In this document: piece after piece, positions 44,276 through 53,792 of the stretch
Position numbering within the stretch: position 1 is the stretch's first letter
How the letters are laid out: each line of letters begins with the position of its first letter
NCBI GenBank assembly: GCA_947589075.1
Contig: CANQBS010000009.1
Location: forward strand, 1 to 54,808
DNA length: 54,808 nucleotides
Source: an uncultured Acetatifactor sp.
GTDB taxonomy: Bacteria > Bacillota > Clostridia > Lachnospirales > Lachnospiraceae
Reading direction: 5' to 3'
Translations under genes and position numbers: made by a program
The notes under the pieces: generated by a model
Told to the model about the DNA's origin: nothing
The model's database searches: none
Seen by the model: the letters and a program-made list of their open reading frames with translations, nothing else

Positions 44276-45771
44276 CATGCTTTTTTCAATAATCCTGTTC
44301 CTTCCTGAATCTGCTTTTCATTTAGGCCTCCGTATCCCACCAGCAAAGTAGAGGTTTCCCTGTAAAACCTTGGCAGCGCCGCCGCGTCGATATGGTAATC
44401 CGACATTCCATATACCCTCACCCCCTGCTTCGCCGCCTTTTGCAGGAGGTCTTCTTCCGATATTTTTCCCCTGGCTGTCAGGAGCAGATGCAACCCCGCA
44501 TTTTCCCCGGATATTCGAAACATCCCCTTGAAAGCCTGGAGTTCTTCCAGCAATAGTTCATGTCTGGCACGGTATATTTTCCTCATCTTATTCAGATGCC
44601 GTTCAAAATGTCCGTTCTGAATAAATTCATTTAATATTCTCTGGTCGATCCTCGATACCGTAGAGGAATAAAAATAACAATCCCTCTGATAGCGCTCCAG
44701 CAGAGCATAGGGGAGGACCATATAGCTGATACGGATAGCCGGTGCTATGGCCTTTGAAAAGGTTCCGATATAGATCACCTTCCCGTGACGGTCAGAAGCC
44801 TGCAGAGATGGGATGGGCTTCCCCCGATAACGGAATTCGCTGTCGTAATCGTCCTCGATCAGGTATCGGTTTTCCGCTGCATTCGCCCAGTTTAAAAGCT
44901 CAGCCCTCCGCCCGATAGGCATCACAATCCCTGTAGGAAACTGATGGGAGGGCATCACATAAGCCACATCTGCGTTTTCCTGTTCCAGTCTGTCCGCCAG
45001 CATTCCATTCTTATCCATATCCACCGCCGCGATCTCGGCAAAGGATCTCAAAATCTGATACGCCCTTTTATAGGTAGGGTTCTCCATGGCGATGCGCACA
45101 GGGCTCCCCAGGATCTTTTCCAACAGCAGCAGAAGATAATCGTTTCCGGCTCCTATAATGATCTGCTCCGGATCGCATTCCACTCCCCTGGAGGCGTGGA
45201 GATATTTACAGATGGTCCTGCGCAGCTCCGGCTCCCCCTGGGGCTCCCCCTGGGAAAAGAGCCTGCTGTTGCTTCCGCTCAATATATTCTTCGTAATGCG
45301 CATCCAGACATTGAAGGGAAAAGCGCTCATTTCGATCTCATTGGGTGAAAAATCACAGACCAGAGACCGATCTTCCCCAGGGGAGGCCAAAGCGGCTGTC
45401 CCGGGAGCATTTTTCCCGGGGACAACCCTGCTCCCAGGAAGATGCTTTCCAGCCGTCCCGGAAGCGCCGGAAACAGCTTTCTGCTCCCGGGGCCCCCTTG
45501 CCTTCTCCATCTGGAACAAATCCTCAATATGGCAGACGAAATATCCCCGACAGGGTCTGGATTCGATATATCCTTCACTGAGCAGCTGTTCGTATGCGGT
45601 ATCCACAGTACTTCTGGACACCTGCAGATATTCCGCCAGGGAACGGGCAGAGGGGAGCCTCTCTCCCGCGAGAAGCCTCCCCTCCCTGATCTCCTGTCTG
45701 ATATGCTCATAAATCTGCTCGTACAGGCGTTTTCCCGTGCCCGCCTTAAGTTCGATGGTCATATCATACAT
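44269..45771 (-). CDS. MocR/GabR-type regulator (GntR HTH + aminotransferase fold)
   Basis: 500-aa fusion regulator. The N-terminal GntR HTH spans residues 10-75 (YEQIYEHIRQEIREGRL, LPSARSLAEYLQVSRSTVDTAY). The PLP-dependent aminotransferase-like domain follows from about residue 155, with GAGNDYLLLLLEKI, IEDDYDSEFRYRG and IYIGTFSKAIAPAIR, where the Lys would hold PLP. ATG at 45771 has GGAAGG upstream. Five 16-bp tandem repeats lie right before it; MocR proteins often bind direct repeats, so these could be its own sites. The target pathway (often vitamin B6 or amino acid genes) is unclear. Confidence 0.9.
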   Translation of the reverse strand: MYDMTIELKAGTGKRLYEQIYEHIRQEIREGRLLAGERLPSARSLAEYLQVSRSTVDTAYEQLLSEGYIESRPCRGYFVCHIEDLFQMEKARGPREQKAVSGASGTAGKHLPGSRVVPGKNAPGTAALASPGEDRSLVCDFSPNEIEMSAFPFNVWMRITKNILSGSNSRLFSQGEPQGEPELRRTICKYLHASRGVECDPEQIIIGAGNDYLLLLLEKILGSPVRIAMENPTYKRAYQILRSFAEIAAVDMDKNGMLADRLEQENADVAYVMPSHQFPTGIVMPIGRRAELLNWANAAENRYLIEDDYDSEFRYRGKPIPSLQASDRHGKVIYIGTFSKAIAPAIRISYMVLPYALLERYQRDCYFYSSTVSRIDQRILNEFIQNGHFERHLNKMRKIYRARHELLLEELQAFKGMFRISGENAGLHLLLTARGKISEEDLLQKAAKQGVRVYGMSDYHIDAAALPRFYRETSTLLVGYGGLNEKQIQEGTGLLKKAWL

Positions 45772-45780
45772 ATCGGCATC

Positions 45781-45866
45781 CTTCCATCACGATATCTTTC
45801 CATAATGATATCTTTCCATAATGATGTCTTTCCATAATGATGTCTTTCCATAATGATGTCTTTCCA
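45781..45866 (-). repeat. 16-bp tandem repeat upstream of the MocR gene
   Basis: Five units of TTTCCATAATGATGTC (one variant with TCACGATATC) occur at 45781, 45797, 45813, 45829 and 45845, plus a partial unit. They are within 10 bp of the start, in the leader or promoter. Confidence 0.75.
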
Positions 45867-45890
45867 AATCGCCCCTGCCCCTTTTATATC

Positions 45891-45904
45891 CGTAACAGTT
45901 CAGC
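45891..45904. repeat. End motif of the dispersed palindromic repeat
   Basis: CGTAACAGTTCAGC matches the family terminus. A separate GTCCGCTC/GAGCGGAC hairpin lies at 45951-45971. Confidence 0.45.
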
Positions 45905-46026
45905 TGCGCCATTCGTAAAGCCGCGCTTACGCGCTTTCCATCGCTGCCAAGTCCGCTCCAAAAGAGCGGACATACTACCTTTGCTCATTAAATGGCGCTC
46001 CCTGCAAATCCCTTCTTTCCGCCGTC

Positions 46027-47754
46027 TTACTTCGGCAGCGTATAAGAACTTTTCAGGGATACGATGCGGTTAAACACCAGGGCATCCGGTCTGGAATCCT
46101 TGGCATCCACACAGAAGAAGCCCTGCCTTACAAACTGGAAGCTGTCATAAGCCTTTGACCCGGCAAAAGCCGGCTCCAAATAACAATTTTTCAGCACTGT
46201 CAACGAATTGGGATTCAGGTTCAGGCTGCCGTCTTCCTCGTTATAGACGCCCTTTTCCTCATCGATGATGTTCTCATACAGACGCACCTCTGCGGTAATT
46301 GCTTCGGAAGCGCATACCCAGTGGATGGTGCCCTTTACCTTGCGGGCGTTAAAGCCGCTGCCGCTCTTGGTCTCGGGATCATAGGTGCAGTGCACTTCAA
46401 CCACATTGCCCTCCTCGTCCTTCACGCAGCCGGTACAGGTCACAAAGTAGGCGTTCATCAGCCGCACCTCATTGCCGGGGAACAGCCGGAAATACTTCTT
46501 CGGAGGCACCTCCATGAAGTCCTCCCTTTCGATATACAGTTCCCTTCCAAAGGGAACCTTACGGGAGCCCAGGGCCTCGTTCTCCAGATTATTGGGGGCG
46601 TCCAGCCATTCAATCTGCCCCTCCGGATAATTGTCGATCACCAGCCTGACAGGATCCAGCACCGCCATCATCCGGGGCTTCTTTGTCTTTAAGTCCTCTC
46701 TGATACAATATTCCAGCATGGCGTAATCCACAGAGGAATTGCTTTTGGAAACGCCGCACAGGTCCACAAACATCTTGATGGATTCCGGAGTAAATCCCCG
46801 CCTGCGCAGGGCGGCGATGGACACCAGCCTGGGGTCGTCCCAGCCGTCCACAATTCCCTCCTCCACCATTTTCTTGATATAGCGCTTGCCTGTCACCACA
46901 TTGGTGAGATACATTTTGGCAAACTCAATCTGCCTGGGGGGATGAGGATATTCCAGTTCCCGGACCACCCAGTCGTACAGGGGTCTGTGGTCTTCAAACT
47001 CCAGGGTACAGATGGAATGGGTGATTCCTTCAATGGCGTCCTCGATGGGATGGGCAAAATCATACATGGGATAGATGCACCAGGCGTCTCCCGTATTGTG
47101 GTGGCTCATGTGCGCCACACGATAAATGACCGGATCCCTCATATTGATGTTGGGGGAAGCCATATCGATCCTGGCCCGCAGCACCTTCTCCCCGTCAGCA
47201 TACTTTCCATCCTTCATTTCCTGGAACAGGCGCAGGTTCTCTTCCACGCTGCGCCTGCAGGAAGGGTCCTCCTTTCCCGGCTCCGTAAGGGTTCCGCGGT
47301 ACTCCCGGATCTCCTCGGCGCTTAAATCGGAAACATAGGCCTTTCCCTTTTTAATGAGCTTCACCGCGCCCTCGTACATCTGACCGAAATAATCGGATGC
47401 AAAGAAAAGCCTGTCCTCCCAGTCGGCCCCCAGCCACTTGATATCCTCCTTGATGGACTCCACAAACTCCGTCTTTTCTTTGGTAGGATTCGTATCGTCA
47501 AAGCGCATGTTGAACTTTCCGCCGTACTCCTGGGCAAGCCCATAGTTTAACAGAATGCTCTTCGCATGTCCTATATGAAGATATCCGTTGGGCTCCGGCG
47601 GGAAACGGGTGTGTACCGTATCGTACACTCCTTCCGCCAGATCCTTGTCGATCATCTGCTCAATAAAATTTCTGGAAACCCTTTCCGCGCCTTCCTTTTC
47701 CGCAGCAGCTGCGGCCTCCGGCGTTTTTTCCTTCTCATTCAGATTTTCACTCAT
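46027..47754 (-). CDS. glnS: Glutaminyl-tRNA synthetase
   Basis: Class I synthetase, 575 aa. The HIGH motif appears as [14 protein letters not shown] (about residue 50), the acceptor/GlnRS signature as [14 protein letters not shown], and [11 protein letters not shown] follows. The usual KMSKS-like MSKRK segment reads [10 protein letters not shown] here, which I believe is a clostridial variant. ATG at 47754 ([10 protein letters not shown]) has AGGA upstream; the longer frame to 47787 lacks a ribosome site. GatB, the amidotransferase subunit, is also encoded in the window, so the cell may amidate Asp-tRNA(Asn) rather than Glu-tRNA(Gln). Confidence 0.93.
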   Translation of the reverse strand: MSENLNEKEKTPEAAAAAEKEGAERVSRNFIEQMIDKDLAEGVYDTVHTRFPPEPNGYLHIGHAKSILLNYGLAQEYGGKFNMRFDDTNPTKEKTEFVESIKEDIKWLGADWEDRLFFASDYFGQMYEGAVKLIKKGKAYVSDLSAEEIREYRGTLTEPGKEDPSCRRSVEENLRLFQEMKDGKYADGEKVLRARIDMASPNINMRDPVIYRVAHMSHHNTGDAWCIYPMYDFAHPIEDAIEGITHSICTLEFEDHRPLYDWVVRELEYPHPPRQIEFAKMYLTNVVTGKRYIKKMVEEGIVDGWDDPRLVSIAALRRRGFTPESIKMFVDLCGVSKSNSSVDYAMLEYCIREDLKTKKPRMMAVLDPVRLVIDNYPEGQIEWLDAPNNLENEALGSRKVPFGRELYIEREDFMEVPPKKYFRLFPGNEVRLMNAYFVTCTGCVKDEEGNVVEVHCTYDPETKSGSGFNARKVKGTIHWVCASEAITAEVRLYENIIDEEKGVYNEEDGSLNLNPNSLTVLKNCYLEPAFAGSKAYDSFQFVRQGFFCVDAKDSRPDALVFNRIVSLKSSYTLPK

Positions 47755-47885
47755 GGAAAATTCCTGCCTTTCCTTTCCAGCGATCAATATGTCTTATCTT
47801 AACACCAAACGCCCCGGCAGGCAAGCATTTTCTCGCCGATCCAATGCCCGCTCTATAAGCATTTTCTCACACTCCAATGCCTGGC

Positions 47886-47969
47886 CGTAACAGTCAAGCC
47901 AGCCGCCTGATTTGATGGGAAATCGTGCCTGCACGAATTTTCCATCATGTCTTGCAGCTGAACTGTTAC
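47886..47969. repeat. Full copy of the dispersed palindromic repeat (84 bp)
   Basis: Ends GTAACAG...CAAGCCAGCCGCC and GCAGCTGAACTGTTAC face each other; the centre forms a GAAATCGTGC/GCACGAATTTTCC hairpin. It lies between glnS and the AICAR transformylase gene. Confidence 0.7.
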
Positions 47970-48001
47970 GCCTGCCCAAAGCCTCCGATCCGCCGATTTC
48001 C

Positions 48002-49180
48002 TTAATGATGGAACAGTCTGATGCCTGTAAAGGCCATTACCATCTGATACTTGTTGCAGCAGTCGATGACAGCGTCGTCCCGGACGGAACCGCCGGGCTG
48101 GGCAATGTACTTCACGCCGCTTTTATGGGCTCTCTCAATATTGTCTGAAAAAGGAAAGAAAGCGTCGCTCCCCAGGGTCACATCCTGCATGCCGTTCAGC
48201 CAGCTCCTCTTTTCCTCCCGGGTAAAGACAGGGGGCTTCACCTTGAAGATATGCTCCCAGGCGCCGTCGGCCAGAACGTCCATGTATTCCTCCCCGATGT
48301 AAAGGTCAATGGCGTTGTCCCGGTCAGCCCTGCCGATCTTATCCAAAAACTGCAGACCCAGAACCTGAGGAGACTGGCGCAGGTACCAGTTGTCAGCCTT
48401 CTGTCCCGCCAGCCTGGTGCAGTGGATCCGGGACTGCTGCCCGGCTCCGATGCCGATGGCCTGTCCGCCCTTTACATAACAGACAGAGTTGGACTGGGTA
48501 TATTTCAGGGTGATCAGGGAAATCTTCATATCGATGAGGGCTTCCTTCGGAATCTCCTTATTTTCCGTTACAATATTGGAAAGGAGATCCCCGTTGATAT
48601 CCAGCTCATTCCTCCCCTGCTCAAAAGTGACACCGTAAACCTGCTTTCTTTCCACCGGAGCGGGCACATAGGAAGGATCGATCTGAATCACATTATAAAC
48701 GCCCTTTTTCTTCGCCTTCAATAGCTCCAGGGCTTCCGGTTCATATCCGGGGGCGATGACGCCGTCGGAAACTTCCCGCTTGATGAGCCTTGCGGTATCC
48801 ACATCGCAGACATCGGACAGGGCAATGAAATCCCCGAAGGAGGACATCCTGTCCGCCCCCCTGGCTCTGGCGTAAGCACAGGCAAGGGGAGAAAGCTCTC
48901 CCAGATCATCTACCCAATAAATCTTTGCCAGGGTCTCATCCAGGGGCAGACCCACCGCGGCCCCTGCCGGGGAAACGTGCTTAAAAGACGCGGCGGCCGG
49001 AAGCCCTGTGGCCTCCTTCAGTTCCTTTACAAGCTGCCAGCCATTAAAAGCATCCAGAAAATTAATATAGCCTGGTCTACCGTTTAATACGGTGACGGGC
49101 AGTTCGCTTCCGTCCTCCATAAAAATCCTGGAAGGCTTCTGGTTCGGGTTGCATCCATATTTTAACTGAATCTCATTCAT
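48002..49180 (-). CDS. AICAR transformylase (PurH-like, single domain)
   Basis: Catalyses formylation of AICAR in de novo purine synthesis. The product has only the transformylase part of PurH: LKYGCNPNQKPS, SFKHVSPAGAAVG (residues 65-77, with the catalytic Lys-His), YTQSNSVCYVKGGQ and GAGQQSRIHC are all seen. The PurH N-terminal cyclohydrolase is missing; that step is supplied by the neighbouring PurO-like protein. 392 aa. AAAAGGAG precedes the ATG at 49180. Probably in the ZTP-riboswitch transcript with 49347-50087. Confidence 0.92.
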   Translation of the reverse strand: MNEIQLKYGCNPNQKPSRIFMEDGSELPVTVLNGRPGYINFLDAFNGWQLVKELKEATGLPAAASFKHVSPAGAAVGLPLDETLAKIYWVDDLGELSPLACAYARARGADRMSSFGDFIALSDVCDVDTARLIKREVSDGVIAPGYEPEALELLKAKKKGVYNVIQIDPSYVPAPVERKQVYGVTFEQGRNELDINGDLLSNIVTENKEIPKEALIDMKISLITLKYTQSNSVCYVKGGQAIGIGAGQQSRIHCTRLAGQKADNWYLRQSPQVLGLQFLDKIGRADRDNAIDLYIGEEYMDVLADGAWEHIFKVKPPVFTREEKRSWLNGMQDVTLGSDAFFPFSDNIERAHKSGVKYIAQPGGSVRDDAVIDCCNKYQMVMAFTGIRLFHH

Positions 49181-49253
49181 CTCAACGACTCCTTTTCATC
49201 TGATATTTTTAAGCATTTGCGAAACGAACATTTAGGAACAGGCAGGCGGAAGG

Positions 49254-49313
49254 CAATATAGACAAAATAAGGGCGACTTGTCACCGCATTGGAGCCCGTT
49301 TTTGTCTATATTG
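49254..49313. repeat. 60-bp palindrome between the two purine genes
   Basis: CAATATAGACAAAA (49254-49267) and its exact reverse complement (49300-49313) flank 32 bases that hold GGGC/GCCC pairs. It might be an attenuator, an operator or an mRNA stability element. Confidence 0.7.
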
Positions 49314-49346
49314 ACTTCAGCCGTCCCTGATACCCCTGTTTCCGGC

Positions 49347-50087
49347 CTACTGATTCTTATTTACAATCCTGGTCTCATAAGTTCCTGCGGCGATATCGAT
49401 AAACCTTACGAACAATGACACTTTATTCTCTTCATTTAAATTGTCCCAAAGCATCTTGGCAAAGGAGTCGATATCATTCCCGATCTCCACCAGCTTCGGT
49501 TCTCCTTCGAAGCTGGGCAGAGGGTTCCCATCATGCATATAGGTATGGATAAAATGTCCCTCTCCCGCAATGGGCTTATCATAGGTATAGGTATAACGGT
49601 TACAACAGGAAGGATCTCCATGGGCACTCTTTAAGATGGACAGGGCGTAAGAATACTCTCCGCCTTCCACAGATTTTGCGGACTCCCCCGGTTTTACATG
49701 AAGCACGCCGGAAATTCTTGGGGTATAGTTAGGACCGTCCGGCTCAAATTCCCGGCTCCTTAAAGACTGCTCAAAGGTAAGTCCCTGTTGATAGCCCTCA
49801 TACACCGTATCCGTCTGGTCGCCATTGGTCACAATGGTGTCCTCCCCCAACACCCGCACCGGCGCATAGATGATCAGGCTGGGATCCTCCAGTTTGGAGG
49901 GATCAAAAGCCTGGGTACGGATCCCCTCCCCGTCCTCCACAAAGATCCGGTTGCGGCTGTTGGAGCTTCTTCCCATGATAAAATAGGCTGTCACCGCATA
50001 TTTCCCGTCAGCGGATCTCCCGATCACAATGCCCCGTCCGGGATAAGCGTTCCCTGATAGTTCTGTCTGAAGCGATCGTTTCGTCAT
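49347..50087 (-). CDS. IMP cyclohydrolase (PurO type)
   Basis: Converts FAICAR to IMP, the last step of de novo purine synthesis. The family pattern is seen in NAYPGRGIVIGRS (residues about 12-24), AYFIMGRSSNSRNR and a LIIYAPVR segment. It replaces the missing cyclohydrolase domain of the neighbouring PurH-like gene. ATG at 50087 (MTKRSLQ) has GGAGGAAAC upstream; a longer frame to 50141 has no site. 246 aa. It is the first gene after the ZTP riboswitch. Confidence 0.9.
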   Translation of the reverse strand: MTKRSLQTELSGNAYPGRGIVIGRSADGKYAVTAYFIMGRSSNSRNRIFVEDGEGIRTQAFDPSKLEDPSLIIYAPVRVLGEDTIVTNGDQTDTVYEGYQQGLTFEQSLRSREFEPDGPNYTPRISGVLHVKPGESAKSVEGGEYSYALSILKSAHGDPSCCNRYTYTYDKPIAGEGHFIHTYMHDGNPLPSFEGEPKLVEIGNDIDSFAKMLWDNLNEENKVSLFVRFIDIAAGTYETRIVNKNQ

Positions 50088-50273
50088 GATACTGTTTCCT
50101 CCTTGTACTCTGCTTGTGCATTCCATATATCCTAAATTCATTTCAGATCCTATATATTTTCGGATCTATACCTGGTTCGGATCTATAGCGTCTTAAGGTC
50201 TCTTTACAGAGATTCAGATCCTCACCTCGTACTTTCAATCCTTCCTCATGTATTAGAAGTCCTTGACCGATCA

Positions 50274-50454
50274 ATAAAAAACCGCCCGGGCATACCTACT
50301 TCATGAAATAAAGCGGCATGCCCAGGCGGTCGGCCGGGGACTGCCTGCTCCTGATCCGGTTTATACCGAACCTGCATCAGTTCCCCCTTCTTTCCCGTTA
50401 CACTCCCTGTGGGTCATCCCACCGCAGCCAGACTGCTTTCCGCCAGTCGTGTAA
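50274..50454 (-). ncRNA. ZTP (pfl) riboswitch with terminator
   Basis: On the minus strand, GTTACACGACTGGCGG starts P1, GTGGGATGACCCAC forms the second hairpin and GTGTAAC closes P1 (50396-50402). The conserved CCGACCGCCTGGGCA follows (50319-50333). That last segment is also the 5' arm of a terminator: GCCTGGGCATGCC pairs with GGTATGCCCGGGC and is followed by TTTTTT. This is the known logic of ZTP riboswitches: ligand ZTP (AICAR-triphosphate) stabilises the aptamer and prevents termination. It precedes the PurO-like gene by about 190 bp, fitting its role in sensing blocked purine or folate metabolism. Confidence 0.92.
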
Positions 50455-50470
50455 CCTATGTATCTGATCT

Positions 50471-51979
<1,509 letters not shown>

Positions 51980-51994
51980 TCACGTGTTCTGTTG

Positions 51995-52023
51995 AGTGTA
52001 ACAGAATCAATTCCGAATGTCAA
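51995..52023 (-). promoter_or_regulatory. Sigma-A promoter of guaB
   Basis: TTGACA (52018-52023), 17 bp, TACACT (51995-52000) on the minus strand. Confidence 0.75.
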
Positions 52024-52037
52024 TACAATTTTAACTC

Positions 52038-52193
52038 CAGTTCAGCCAGCCGCCAAACAGGATGGAAAATCGTGCTCGCACGAATTTTCCATCCTGTTGG
52101 GAGGCTGAGGGGACGCCACTCTGTGAGCAAAGGCAGTCGCGCAGCGACGAAAAGCGCGTCAGCGCGACTTTGCGAATGGTGTCCGCTGAACTG
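52038..52193. repeat. Long copy of the dispersed palindromic repeat (156 bp)
   Basis: CAGTTCAGCCAGCCGCC at one end and GCTGAACTG at the other. Internal hairpins: GGATGGAAAATCGTGC/GCACGAATTTTCCATCC (52070-52100 region) and GTCGCGC/GCGCGAC (52135-52170). It lies between guaB and the DUF6106-like gene. Confidence 0.7.
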
Positions 52194-52220
52194 CTGCGGC
52201 TTACGCGCAGCCAAAGGAAA

Positions 52221-52724
52221 TCAATCCATAAACACTTTCCTGGGGGCAACGTTCTTCATCACCTTCACCAGCTCCTCAGAAGGATTCATCAAAAGCTTAA
52301 TGCCTCCCTCGTAGTACAGGGCATAGCGGCGGTCCGGCTGCAGCTCTTCTCCCACGCTGTAGTCTATCACCTTCACATTGCGGTTCTTGAAATTGTCCAG
52401 ATGATAGGATTTGATCGGGCCAAAGGCCTCCATGCGGTCCAGAGAGTAGGTGGCAACCCTTTTTCTGCGGGATTTTGCCATAACCTTATCCACGGACAAT
52501 TCCTTGTCCACATAAATATATTCGTACTCCAGATCTGTAAAAAGGTTCACCAGATAAGAACCCACGGCCGCCGCGATCGCCAGAAGGAAGCAGATGATCC
52601 CCAGCGCGGTAACCAGGGTCATCAAGACAAACAGTACAGCCAGCACGATCAAAAACACCCTTAATACCTTCCAGATCCCGGCCTGCTTTTGTTTTACCAG
52701 GCATTCCACATATGCATCGCTCAT
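52221..52724 (-). CDS. DUF6106-like membrane protein
   Basis: 167 aa. MSDAYVECLVKQKQ start, two TM segments (residues 18-55), then a soluble C-terminal domain with YEYIYVDKELSVDKVMAKSRRKRV. The pattern fits a conserved Lachnospiraceae family of unknown function. AGGACAGGG lies before the ATG. It lies alone between guaB and a divergent gene. Confidence 0.7.
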   Translation of the reverse strand: MSDAYVECLVKQKQAGIWKVLRVFLIVLAVLFVLMTLVTALGIICFLLAIAAAVGSYLVNLFTDLEYEYIYVDKELSVDKVMAKSRRKRVATYSLDRMEAFGPIKSYHLDNFKNRNVKVIDYSVGEELQPDRRYALYYEGGIKLLMNPSEELVKVMKNVAPRKVFMD

Positions 52725-52909
52725 AATTTTACCCTGTCCTTTTCCTTAATTTGATATCGTATTTCCTGCTTATTCTATGAGCCGCCTCCCTGCTGCGGGC
52801 AGACAGCCTTACTTCTTTCATGATATAACAACTTTGGACAAGTTGCAAGAAGGATTCCTGAAATTCTGGGTTTTTATCTTTTTTTTAGATTCTCGTAACC
52901 GGAGATTCA

Positions 52910-52938
52910 TTGACAAGAGGACTGATTAAGATTATGAT
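52910..52938 (+). promoter_or_regulatory. Sigma-A promoter
   Basis: TTGACA (52910-52915), 17 bp, TATGAT (52933-52938); it precedes the gene at 53020. Confidence 0.75.
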
Positions 52939-53019
52939 TAAAAAAGATGTTGAAAAAAGATGTTGATGGCAAACGCTGCCATATGGAGACGGCTTTAGAA
53001 AGACGAGGTAGAATGACAT

Positions 53020-53769
53020 ATGCCTGTAATGGATGAATTTCGGGAAGAACGGGAAGCGCTGAAGAACGGCACTCCGAAACAAAAGCTGAATTATTTCTGG
53101 GATTATTATAAATGGCACACCATCGCGGGCATCGCCCTGCTGATCTTCGGCATTTCGCTGATCTACCAGATGGTATCGAACAAGCCCTCCGCCCTTTACG
53201 GCGTTTTCCTGAACTGCCTTACCACAGAGGAGATTTCCGACTCCTTCCTTCAGGATTTCGCCCAGACAGCCGGGATCAACACCAAGAAAAAGAGCGTCGA
53301 CATCGATTCTTCCCTGGTGCTCACGGCAGACGGCGCCGACCAGACCAGTTACCTCACCCTGCAGAAGATGACGGTATATCTGGCAGCCAAGGAAATAGAT
53401 GTGATCGCCGCCGACGTTGCAGCCTTTAACCGATACGCCTATCTGGACGTCATGACAGATCTCAGAGAGGTTCTGACGCCCGAACAGCAGGCTTTTTACG
53501 AACCTTATTATTTCTATATCGACCGGACGGTTCTTTTAGCCCAGGAGGAAGCCTCCTACAATCTGGAAGAATATACCGCAGATTATCCCGACCCCACCCA
53601 TCCGGAAGAAATGGGAGATCCCATACCGGTGGCAATTTACCTGACAGATTGTAAGAAGCTGGAGAATCAGTTTGTCTTTCTCAATCCTCCCGCCGTCCTG
53701 GGAATCCCTGTGAATTCTCCCAGGAAGGAAGCTGCCCTGCAGTTCCTTGACTATTTATTCCAGGAATAG
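53020..53769 (+). CDS. Unknown protein with one TM segment (249 aa)
   Basis: Not recognised as a named family. A short cytosolic N-terminus with FREEREALKNGTPKQKLNYFWDYYKWHTI, one TM (about residues 37-55), then a large extracytoplasmic domain with acidic, helical segments and a YPDPTHPEEM stretch. The N-terminal pattern before the TM is common in Lachnospiraceae small membrane proteins. GAGG precedes the ATG. Confidence 0.7.
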   Translation: MPVMDEFREEREALKNGTPKQKLNYFWDYYKWHTIAGIALLIFGISLIYQMVSNKPSALYGVFLNCLTTEEISDSFLQDFAQTAGINTKKKSVDIDSSLVLTADGADQTSYLTLQKMTVYLAAKEIDVIAADVAAFNRYAYLDVMTDLREVLTPEQQAFYEPYYFYIDRTVLLAQEEASYNLEEYTADYPDPTHPEEMGDPIPVAIYLTDCKKLENQFVFLNPPAVLGIPVNSPRKEAALQFLDYLFQE

Positions 53770-53792
53770 ATCATCACGCTTTGGCTGTCCAA

